DNA from: Hyphomicrobiales bacterium
Lineage (GTDB): Bacteria; Pseudomonadota; Alphaproteobacteria; Rhizobiales; Aestuariivirgaceae
Assembly: GCA_013002595.1 (NCBI GenBank)
Contig: JABDJG010000025.1
Location: 1 to 10,718, forward strand
DNA length: 10,718 nucleotides
Direction: 5' to 3'
A program made the translations under genes and the position numbers. Every line of letters begins with the position of its first letter. Positions within the stretch are counted from its first letter, which is position 1. The notes under the pieces are model-generated. The model was not told the DNA's origin. It made no database searches and was given only the letters and a program-made list of their open reading frames with translations. Positions 1 through 5,802 of this stretch are shown here, piece after piece.

Positions 1-85
1 GTGCACAATACCCTCAGGTCCCGGATCGGGCACACACGTTAAGAACATTTTGGTGATTGACGGAAATTCACCTTTGTCGTGGTAG

Positions 86-113
86 AGGAACGGCATAGAT
101 TACGGTTGTTCCT
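86..113. repeat. Inverted repeat upstream of eipB
   Basis: AGGAAC (86-91) and GTTCCT (108-113) are perfect 6-base arms around 16 bases. Two G-T wobbles and one more C-G pair could lengthen the stem. A weak promoter-like pair, TTGTCG (74-79) and TAGATT (96-101) with a 16-base spacer, overlaps it, so the repeat could be an operator or a leader hairpin. It ends 27 bases before the chosen eipB start. Support is sequence symmetry only. Confidence 0.3.
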
Positions 114-140
114 TGGGTTCGCTACAAATTTGGAGTGCGG

Positions 141-968
141 GTGATCAAAGTTCTTCAAGCGATAGTAATTTCCATGCTGGCCCTGCCGGTGGTCATGGCA
201 GGCCAGGTCCGGGCCGAAGCTACGATTGCGGCGCATCGGGCGGTTTATGATCTGTCGCTGAAACACGCCAGCGACCGGTCCGGCGTTTCAGGTGTCACCG
301 GCCGTATGGTGATCGAGCTCAGCGGCAGCACCTGTGAGGGCTGGACCATCAATTTCCGGATGATCAATCGGTATCTGTTGCAGCGCGGGAGGACGCGGCT
401 GGCCGATAATCGCTCCAGTTCCTGGGAGGCCGGCGATGGCCTGAGAATGCATTTCACACAGCGCCAGTTCATCGACAACAAGTTGCAGGAAGAAACCCGG
501 CTCAAGGTCGGCCGCGAAAGGCTCGGCGTGCCGGGTGAGGCAAAGATCAGCAAGCCGAAGCCGCAAACCTTCAAGCTGTCCGGCGATGCCGTGTTCCCGG
601 TACAGCATCAGATTCGCCTGGTTGAAGCAGCGCTCGCCGGTGAAACCCGTGATCGCAGCGTCGTCTACGATGGGTCGGAAGGTGCCAAGGCCTATGTTGC
701 AATCTCGTTCATTGGCGGTGAAACCAAGGCGAGCGATCAAACCGGCAAGGGCGCAGAGGCCTTGTACGGCCAAAAAGCCTGGCCCGTGTCGATCAGCTAT
801 TTTGATCAGGACAACGAGCAGTCGGGCGAGGGAACACCAGCCTATCAGGTCAGCTTCCGCATGTTCGAGAACGGCGTTGCCGGCGATCTGACCCTCGACT
901 ATGGCGACTTTGCGCTGCTGGGCAAATTGACCGGGTATGAGGCGCTTGAACAGCCGGCGTGTCAGTGA
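141..968 (+). CDS. eipB: EipB-like periplasmic cell-envelope integrity protein (DUF1849)
   Basis: This is a 275-residue secreted protein. Residues 1-27 form a signal peptide: a short basic start, a hydrophobic core around ISMLALPVVMA, and a likely cut near QVRA. The mature protein opens with an AAHRAVYDL segment typical of DUF1849. Brucella EipB of this family is a periplasmic beta-spiral protein needed for envelope integrity, closed by a disulfide between an early and a C-terminal cysteine. The only cysteines here, C65 (in STCEGW) and C274 (in PACQ), fit that pair. I start at GTG 141 because GGAG (132-135) lies 5 bases before it. A GTG at 135 is also in frame but sits too close to that site. 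The gene converges on dinB with 3 bases between stop codons and no visible terminator. Family assignment is firm; the exact role is inferred from Brucella. Confidence 0.85.
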   Translation: MIKVLQAIVISMLALPVVMAGQVRAEATIAAHRAVYDLSLKHASDRSGVSGVTGRMVIELSGSTCEGWTINFRMINRYLLQRGRTRLADNRSSSWEAGDGLRMHFTQRQFIDNKLQEETRLKVGRERLGVPGEAKISKPKPQTFKLSGDAVFPVQHQIRLVEAALAGETRDRSVVYDGSEGAKAYVAISFIGGETKASDQTGKGAEALYGQKAWPVSISYFDQDNEQSGEGTPAYQVSFRMFENGVAGDLTLDYGDFALLGKLTGYEALEQPACQ

Positions 969-971
969 ATC

Positions 972-2291
972 TTATGACTTTGTCTGCGGTTTGAATCCGC
1001 GGCCCTTTTCCACGGCCTTTTCGCCAAACTTTTCACGTACCTTGTCCATGGCAAGTTCTGCGCGGGCGCGCTGGCCGGTGCGCTGGTCGAGGTCATTGAC
1101 GGCCGGGTCGCTTTCCAGCTCGCTCAGGTGAGAGATGCCAACGCCGATGAGGCGGAACGCGGTGCCGCTGGCTTCCTTCAGAAGCATCGGGTTGGCAGCG
1201 CTGAAGATGCGATCGGCGAGTTGGGTGGGATCGCTCAAGGTGGTGTTGCGGGTGCAGGTCTTGAAATCTGAGGTCTTGAGCTTGAGGACCACGGTCTGGC
1301 CGGCCAGATGTGATGCCTTGGCGCGGCGCGAAACCTTCTCGGCCAGCTGCCACAGGATGCGGCTGAGTTTGCCGGCATCGGTGATGTCATCAAAAAATGT
1401 TGTTTCCGAACTGATGCTCTTGGTCTCGCCGCTCGATGAGACGTTGCGGCTGTCCTCGCCGCGCGACAGGTGATAGAGCCGGGCACCCATATTGCCGAAA
1501 CGGCGCATGAGGTCGGCCTTTTCCATGCGCTGCAACTGGGCAATCCGGCTGATGCCGTGTTTGGCAAGCGATTTTTGTGTGGCCTTGCCGACACCCCAGA
1601 TCAGGCTGACCGGCTGGGCTGCCAGGAACGCCTGCGTCTCGTCCTTGCCGATGATGCTGAAGCCGCGCGGCTTGTCCAGGTCAGATGCGATCTTGGCGAG
1701 AAACTTGTTGGGCGCCAGACCGATGGAAACCGTGATGCCTATGTCGCGTTCGATCCGATGTGCGAGGTCAGCCAGCGACATGGCCGCCGACTTGCCGTGC
1801 AACCGGGCAGTGCCGCCAAGATCAAGGAAGGCTTCATCGATCGACAAGGGCTCGACCAGCGGTGTGAGGTCGCGCATCATCGCCTTCACCTCGCGGCCGA
1901 CGGCCGCATATTTCTTCATATCGGGCGATTTGACGGTTGCGTTCGGGCACAGTTTGAGCGCCTTGAACATCGGCATGGCCGACTTCACGCCATTGATGCG
2001 GGCAATGTAGCAGGCAGTCGAGACGACACCGCGTTTGCCGCCGCCGATGATCAGCGGCGTTTCGCGCAAGGAAGGGTCATCGCGTTTTTCGACGGCGGCG
2101 TAAAAGGCATCGCAGTCGAGGTGGGCGATAGTGAGTTCGTGCAAATCCTTGTGCCTGATGAGGCGGGGGCTGCCGCAAGATGTGCAGCGCCTGACCTGGC
2201 TGGATGCCGGCGCAAGACAGTCGCGGCAAAACCCCGGCACATCGCCTTCGTTTGCAGTTTGTGTGGCGGATTGCGGCGCGCTATCGTGCAT
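972..2291 (-). CDS. dinB: DNA polymerase IV (Y-family, translesion) with N-terminal Cys4 knuckle
   Basis: A 439-residue Y-family polymerase that copies past damaged bases. The palm carries HLDCDAFYAAVE (catalytic D59; Y64 at the steric-gate position) and SIDEAFLDL (D152, E153). It is followed by the conserved GGGKRGVVSTACYIAR finger region, a helix-hairpin-helix thumb near IWGVGKATQKSL, and a little-finger domain. Before the catalytic core, C22-x2-C25 and C36-x2-C39 form a probable zinc knuckle, ending in a GSPRL motif; this is found in many rhizobial DinB proteins but absent from the E. coli enzyme. The ATG at 2291 has no clear ribosome site. An in-frame GTG at 2240 has AAGG four bases before it and would start just ahead of FCRDC, so the true start may be there. 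The gene is convergent with eipB and divergent from the ureohydrolase. I see no correctly spaced alphaproteobacterial LexA box nearby. Confidence 0.93.
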   Translation of the reverse strand: MHDSAPQSATQTANEGDVPGFCRDCLAPASSQVRRCTSCGSPRLIRHKDLHELTIAHLDCDAFYAAVEKRDDPSLRETPLIIGGGKRGVVSTACYIARINGVKSAMPMFKALKLCPNATVKSPDMKKYAAVGREVKAMMRDLTPLVEPLSIDEAFLDLGGTARLHGKSAAMSLADLAHRIERDIGITVSIGLAPNKFLAKIASDLDKPRGFSIIGKDETQAFLAAQPVSLIWGVGKATQKSLAKHGISRIAQLQRMEKADLMRRFGNMGARLYHLSRGEDSRNVSSSGETKSISSETTFFDDITDAGKLSRILWQLAEKVSRRAKASHLAGQTVVLKLKTSDFKTCTRNTTLSDPTQLADRIFSAANPMLLKEASGTAFRLIGVGISHLSELESDPAVNDLDQRTGQRARAELAMDKVREKFGEKAVEKGRGFKPQTKS

Positions 2292-2307
2292 GGCTGCAGT
2301 TTAAGCC

Positions 2308-2316
2308 GAGGAGGGG
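2308..2316 (+). promoter_or_regulatory. Strong Shine-Dalgarno site for the ureohydrolase gene
   Basis: The run GAGGAGGGG contains GGAGG at 2310-2314, five bases before the ATG at 2320. It fixes that start and lies inside the very short gap between the divergent dinB and ureohydrolase genes. Confidence 0.75.
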
Positions 2317-2319
2317 TGA

Positions 2320-3324
2320 ATGAGTAGGGATATTCACGACGAGGTACTTGAGGGCACCTATTGGTGGGGCATTCCGACACTGTGCGGCGCCGAACACGAT
2401 GCCGATCCGGCCAATTGCGATATCGCGCTGGTTGGCGTGCCACATTCGACCGGTAATGGCACAACCGAACGCGACCAGCATCTGGGCCCCAGAGCAGTCC
2501 GCAATGTCTCGGGCTGGCTCGGCGGGCGGGTTCATATGGAGTACGGGCTGGACCCGTGGCAGGCTGCAAAGGTGCGTGATCTGGGCGATGTCTCGTTGCC
2601 GCAGGCCAACAACAACGAGCACTGCATCTCACAGATCATGGAGCACTATGCCCGGATCGACAAAGCCGGTGCCCGGCCGGTTTCGATCGGCGGCGATCAT
2701 TCGATAACCGGCGGTATCCTGAAATCGATTGCAGGTGAGGGTGCCGCGCTGACTGGCGGCCAGAAGGCCGGTTTGTTGCACATCGATGCTCATACCGACA
2801 CCTATGACATGCTGGATCACTTTTTGGGCGCCAGGCGGTCTGCGGCACATTGGGGCTCTTATCTGGTCAAGGAAGGCCATGTCGATGCCTCGCGCAGTGT
2901 GCAGATTGGTCTGCGCGGACACACCCGATCACTCGATTGGCTCAAGAGTTCTTACGATCTGGGTTACGAAGTGATCACAATGGAGCGCTATCGCAGCGAA
3001 GGCGCCGAGGCGTGCTGTGAGATCATTCGCGAGCGGCTTGGCGACGGGCCGGTCTACATCACATTCGACCTCGACAGTCTCGACCCGACGATTGCGCCTG
3101 CCGTTTCCAACCTCGAGCCGGGCGTTAATGGCTTTTCAATTGACGAGGCAAATCAATTACTTAGAGCGGTGCGCGGCAAGAATGTGATTGGCGGCGATGT
3201 GGTCTGTTTGATGCCAACCAAGGATCAGGCGAACAACATCACATCGATGGTGGCATCAACTGTGATGTTCGAGATCATCTCGCTGGTGGCGGATTGCCTG
3301 AGCAACGGGCAAAAGCAAGAATAA
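2320..3324 (+). CDS. Arginase/agmatinase-family ureohydrolase, atypical substrate pocket
   Basis: A 334-residue cytoplasmic enzyme of the binuclear manganese ureohydrolase fold, which splits a guanidino group to release urea. All six expected metal ligands are visible: H127 in GGDHS, D156, H158 and D160 in DAHTD, and D250 and D252 in FDLDSLDP. The N-terminal part (residues 34-65: IALVGVPHSTGNGTTERDQHLGPRAVR) matches agmatinase-like proteins. Near the C-terminus the usual DVVEV-x-P is DVVCLMP, with C296 where arginase and agmatinase have the Glu that holds the guanidinium group. The family is therefore certain but agmatine or arginine as substrate is not; guanidinobutyrate-type, guanidine-type or another amidino substrate is possible. 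No polyamine gene or transporter lies nearby to help. It converges on mak with 20 bases between stop codons. No gene symbol is given because speB would overstate the evidence. Confidence 0.88.
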   Translation: MSRDIHDEVLEGTYWWGIPTLCGAEHDADPANCDIALVGVPHSTGNGTTERDQHLGPRAVRNVSGWLGGRVHMEYGLDPWQAAKVRDLGDVSLPQANNNEHCISQIMEHYARIDKAGARPVSIGGDHSITGGILKSIAGEGAALTGGQKAGLLHIDAHTDTYDMLDHFLGARRSAAHWGSYLVKEGHVDASRSVQIGLRGHTRSLDWLKSSYDLGYEVITMERYRSEGAEACCEIIRERLGDGPVYITFDLDSLDPTIAPAVSNLEPGVNGFSIDEANQLLRAVRGKNVIGGDVVCLMPTKDQANNITSMVASTVMFEIISLVADCLSNGQKQE

Positions 3325-3344
3325 CCAGGCAGCAGACGCGGGCG

Positions 3345-4256
3345 TCAGGTGTTGCCATCCCACAGCCTTGCGGCACCGCGCACGCCTGAATCATCGCCGT
3401 GCAGCGGCGGTCTGATGTCTATCGACCAGGTTTCGCAGAACACATGAGGGCGCATCGCCCCGGGCAGCTTGTCATACAGATATCGCAGGTTTGACAGGCC
3501 GCCGCCGAGTATGATGACACCCGGGTCGATCAGATTGACGACGTGGGCAAGGCCGCGGGCAAGCCGGCCGAGATGGCGCTGCAGGGTGGATCTGGCGCCA
3601 GGGTCGCCGGCCTCGGCAGCGGCCACGATGTCCTCGCCGGACAGAATTTGGCCCGTGACGTCAGTATGATCGCGCTGAAGGCCGCTGCCCGACAGCCAGG
3701 TCTCCATGCAGCCGCTACGGCCGCACCAGCACCTTGGCCCGGGATGCTCCTGGCTTGTCGGCCAGGGCAGGGGGTTGTGGCCCCACTCGCCGGCAATATT
3801 GTGCGGACCGGCGAGCGCTTGCTTGTTGACGACCAGCCCGCCACCGCATCCGGTGCCCAGGATGACGCCGAACACGACGGTGGCATCGCTTGCCGCGCCA
3901 TCAACGGCCTCGGACAGGGCAAAACAGTTCGCATCATTGGCAAGCCTGAGGTGGCGGTTAAGGCTTGCCTCCATGTCGGTCTGGAAATCCTGGCCGTTCA
4001 TCCAGGTGGAATTGGCGTTCTGGACGCGGCCGCTTGCCGGTGAAATCGATCCCGGCATGCCGATCCCAACCGAAGCCGCGCCATGGCTGGCTTCAAGTTC
4101 ATCGACCAGGTCGGTGATGCAGGCCAGGACAGCCTTGTAATCGTTGCGCGGCGTTGGAACACGTTTGTGGTCGAGAACCGTGTCGGTCTCATCAAGAACG
4201 ATGGCGGATATCTTGGTGCCGCCAAGGTCGATGCCTATGCGCCGGGGTTGCGGCAT
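3345..4256 (-). CDS. mak: ROK-family sugar kinase, Mak-like fructokinase
   Basis: A 303-residue cytoplasmic kinase that phosphorylates a hexose with ATP, most likely fructose to fructose 6-phosphate. The N-terminal phosphate loop is GIDLGGTK (residues 8-15). The catalytic base is D108 in LANDANCFALSEAVDGAA, and the second signature is ILGTGCGGG. The ROK zinc site is H160 in EWGHNPLPW plus C176, C178 and C183 in CWCGRSGC. The segment NANSTWMNGQ and the tail DSGVRGAARLW are close to E. coli Mak as I remember it, which favours fructokinase over N-acetylglucosamine or glucose kinases. I start at ATG 4256, which forms a TGATG junction with the stop codon of the HAD gene; a TTG three bases earlier is less likely. 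It is the last gene of the DUF3572-HAD-mak operon, so translation is probably coupled. Family is firm, sugar specificity fairly likely. Confidence 0.88.
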   Translation of the reverse strand: MPQPRRIGIDLGGTKISAIVLDETDTVLDHKRVPTPRNDYKAVLACITDLVDELEASHGAASVGIGMPGSISPASGRVQNANSTWMNGQDFQTDMEASLNRHLRLANDANCFALSEAVDGAASDATVVFGVILGTGCGGGLVVNKQALAGPHNIAGEWGHNPLPWPTSQEHPGPRCWCGRSGCMETWLSGSGLQRDHTDVTGQILSGEDIVAAAEAGDPGARSTLQRHLGRLARGLAHVVNLIDPGVIILGGGLSNLRYLYDKLPGAMRPHVFCETWSIDIRPPLHGDDSGVRGAARLWDGNT

Positions 4257-4921
4257 CAACCGGATAACAATGCGTCGATATGGGCATGGGTCTCGCTCCA
4301 GTTGTCGGCGCGCAGCGAGACATAATCGAGCGGTGGGACGTGGCGGCCGAACCGCTCATCCTGCATGAAGTGAACCAGGTGAACATCGGGGCAATGATCA
4401 CCGACCGAGCGCAGATAGTTCGGGATGTCGTCGACAAAGACAATCGGCTGTTGGTGGCCCCGGGCAATAGTCTTTACAGCCGGGCCTTTGGGCCCCTGAT
4501 TTGCAATGACGGGATAGGGCATACCGTGATCATCAAGGTTGGCGATACGCGCCGGACGGTACTGGTCAGGGAGATTTGTCAGCATGAGCACATTGGTGTC
4601 GCCGGCCAGGCTGGCCAACGCTTGGGCGGCCCCTTCGATGGCATCCAGACGATGCGCCTCCTGCTCAAAAAAGTCTGCGAAATGCTGCCGAAGTTCTTCA
4701 TTATCGACAGATTCTCCCGACTCTTTATACTTCACATTACCATTCAGCGCGAAGCTGGCGGGGTCCAACCACAATTCATTTCGGCTCAAATACCTTTCGA
4801 AACCTGCAATGAAGTGAAGAACGACTTCATCGACATCACAAATGACCAGAGGTTTTGAGCTGTCCAGCTGCAACTGGGAGATCTGCTGCAGGGTCGAATC
4901 GAGAGGCTTGCAAGTCGTCAT
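4256..4921 (-). CDS. HAD-superfamily hydrolase, substrate unknown
   Basis: A 221-residue protein with the four HAD motifs in order. Motif I is ICDVDEVVL with nucleophile D29 and acid/base D31. Motif II is MLTN with T115. Motif III is a lysine in GPKGPAVK (K145 or K150). Motif IV is VFVDD (D164, D165). The roughly 80 residues between motifs I and II form a helical cap rich in acidic residues. HAD enzymes mostly remove phosphate from small metabolites or act as phosphoglycolate- or sugar-phosphate phosphatases; nothing here decides which. Its start overlaps the DUF3572 stop by four bases (ATGA), and its stop touches the mak start (TGATG), so the three genes are surely cotranscribed. A sugar-phosphate substrate would fit the kinase neighbour, but this is inference. 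The stretch 4650-4900 looks AT-richer than its surroundings. Confidence 0.82.
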   Translation of the reverse strand: MTTCKPLDSTLQQISQLQLDSSKPLVICDVDEVVLHFIAGFERYLSRNELWLDPASFALNGNVKYKESGESVDNEELRQHFADFFEQEAHRLDAIEGAAQALASLAGDTNVLMLTNLPDQYRPARIANLDDHGMPYPVIANQGPKGPAVKTIARGHQQPIVFVDDIPNYLRSVGDHCPDVHLVHFMQDERFGRHVPPLDYVSLRADNWSETHAHIDALLSG

Positions 4922-5202
4922 TGGCGGGGCGCACCTGGCAGTTTTTGCCGCAAGCTGACAATTGTTTGCGGTTGCAGGGAATCATTTTCGGCATACTCGA
5001 GTAGCAGCTTTTCGTCCGACAGCAAGTAGTCCATCACACTGGCAAGAAAAGACGGTTCACCAGCCTGCGCGGATATATCTTGCAGCGCCAGGCCGCTGAG
5101 CGATAGAAATCGGCTAAAACGTTCGGGTTCACAGGCTAAAAACCGAAGCACGTCAAGCGCCACGACTTCTGCCTGGTGAGTATTTGTGTCAGAATTTTTC
5201 AT
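4918..5202 (-). CDS. DUF3572 family protein
   Basis: A 94-residue soluble, mostly helical protein with no signal peptide or membrane segment. It shows the DUF3572 pattern: an ALDVLRFLACEPERFSRFL segment (residues 15-33), then SGLALQDI, and FLASVMDYLLSDEKLLLEYA (residues 52-71). The function of the family is unknown. It is typically found beside divK in Hyphomicrobiales, as it is here, in divergent orientation across a 186-base gap. The ATG at 5202 has a modest GGAA ribosome site about eight bases before it. Its last four bases overlap the HAD gene start. It is the first gene of the minus-strand operon, so its promoter must lie in 5203-5388, the same space that serves divK. Confidence 0.8.
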   Translation of the reverse strand: MKNSDTNTHQAEVVALDVLRFLACEPERFSRFLSLSGLALQDISAQAGEPSFLASVMDYLLSDEKLLLEYAENDSLQPQTIVSLRQKLPGAPRQ

Positions 5203-5218
5203 ATTCGTTCCGATGACA

Positions 5219-5238
5219 TTAACCAGAGCACGTTAACC
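5219..5238. promoter_or_regulatory. TTAACC direct repeats, possible CtrA-type site
   Basis: TTAACC occurs at 5219-5224 and again at 5233-5238, 14 bases apart start to start, 17 bases before the DUF3572 start and about 150 bases before divK. CtrA, the alphaproteobacterial cell-cycle regulator, binds TTAA-N7-TTAA and single TTAACC-type half-sites. The spacing here is 10 between the TTAA cores, so this is not the canonical full site. Position between divK and DUF3572 makes it worth noting; binding is inference. Confidence 0.35.
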
Positions 5239-5310
5239 CTATGGACCTGGATGTGTGGATTAAGCTGTTAGTTACTCATTCTTGGGAAGATCGGCACCGT
5301 GTAAATTGGG

Positions 5311-5343
5311 AGTTCCGCGCTAGTCTAGTGCGATCACGGAACT
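5311..5343. repeat. Inverted repeat in the divK leader
   Basis: AGTTCCG (5311-5317) and CGGAACT (5337-5343) are perfect 7-base arms around 19 bases. CGC (5318-5320) can add three pairs with GCG (5330-5332), leaving a four-base bulge on the right arm. The right arm ends exactly where a purine-rich, ribosome-site-like GAGGAAAG (5344-5351) begins. It could be an operator or an RNA hairpin acting on divK expression. There is no T-run, so it is not an intrinsic terminator. Confidence 0.45.
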
Positions 5344-5388
5344 GAGGAAAGAACGGACCGGTTGAAATTGGGACAGAGTGTTGCGCAT

Positions 5389-5802
5389 ATGGGCGACTCT
5401 TCGACTTCGCATGGTGCTGAAAATGCACCGGTAAAGACAGTACTGATCGTTGAAGACAACGAGCTTAACATGAAGCTTTTCAACGATCTGCTGGAGGCGC
5501 ATGGCTACCGCGTGTTGCAGACGCGCGAAGGGCTGTCGGCGCTCGATATTGCGCGCGAACACAAGCCTGATCTCATCTTGATGGATATCCAACTGCCGGA
5601 AGTGTCCGGCATCGAAGTCACCAAGTGGCTGAAGGAAGATGACACGCTGCGCAACATTCCGGTGATTGCAGTGACGGCATTCGCCATGAAGGGCGACGAG
5701 GAGAAGATTCGCGAGGGCGGCTGCGAGGCCTATATTTCGAAACCAATTTCTGTGGCCAGTTTCCTGCAGACCATTGATGGATTTCTCAAGGATCCTGCAT
5801 GA
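5389..5802 (+). CDS. divK: Single-domain cell-cycle response regulator DivK
   Basis: A single receiver domain of 137 residues with no output domain. The acidic pocket is E22-D23 in VLIVEDNELNMKLFNDLLEAHGY, the phosphorylated aspartate is D66 in LILMDIQLPEVSG, the switch threonine is T96 in VTAFAM, and the lysine is K118 in ISKPI. The ELNMKLFNDLLEAHGY segment is diagnostic of DivK. In the alphaproteobacterial cell cycle DivK is phosphorylated by DivJ, dephosphorylated by PleC and acts on the CckA-CtrA pathway; here that role is inferred from orthology. DivK is usually about 120 residues and begins right before KTVLIVEDN, so the ATG at 5389 gives a roughly 15-residue Ser/His-rich extension with no good ribosome site. 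In-frame TTG codons at 5362 and 5368 are alternatives. The stop overlaps the pleD start by four bases. Confidence 0.93.
   Translation: MGDSSTSHGAENAPVKTVLIVEDNELNMKLFNDLLEAHGYRVLQTREGLSALDIAREHKPDLILMDIQLPEVSGIEVTKWLKEDDTLRNIPVIAVTAFAMKGDEEKIREGGCEAYISKPISVASFLQTIDGFLKDPA

Noticed and set aside
1470..2327. Long open frame of 285 codons on the plus strand opposite dinB
   Set aside because: It lies fully antisense to a clear DinB with all catalytic motifs; high GC makes such shadow frames common.
3335..3346. GACGC/GCGTC hairpin between the convergent ureohydrolase and mak genes as a terminator
   Set aside because: The stem is only five pairs with a two-base loop and no T-run on either strand; the arm also overlaps the mak stop codon.
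5339..5354. GAAC repeats resembling an alphaproteobacterial LexA box (GAAC-N7-GAAC)
   Set aside because: The spacing is eight bases instead of seven, and it lies before divK, not before an SOS gene.
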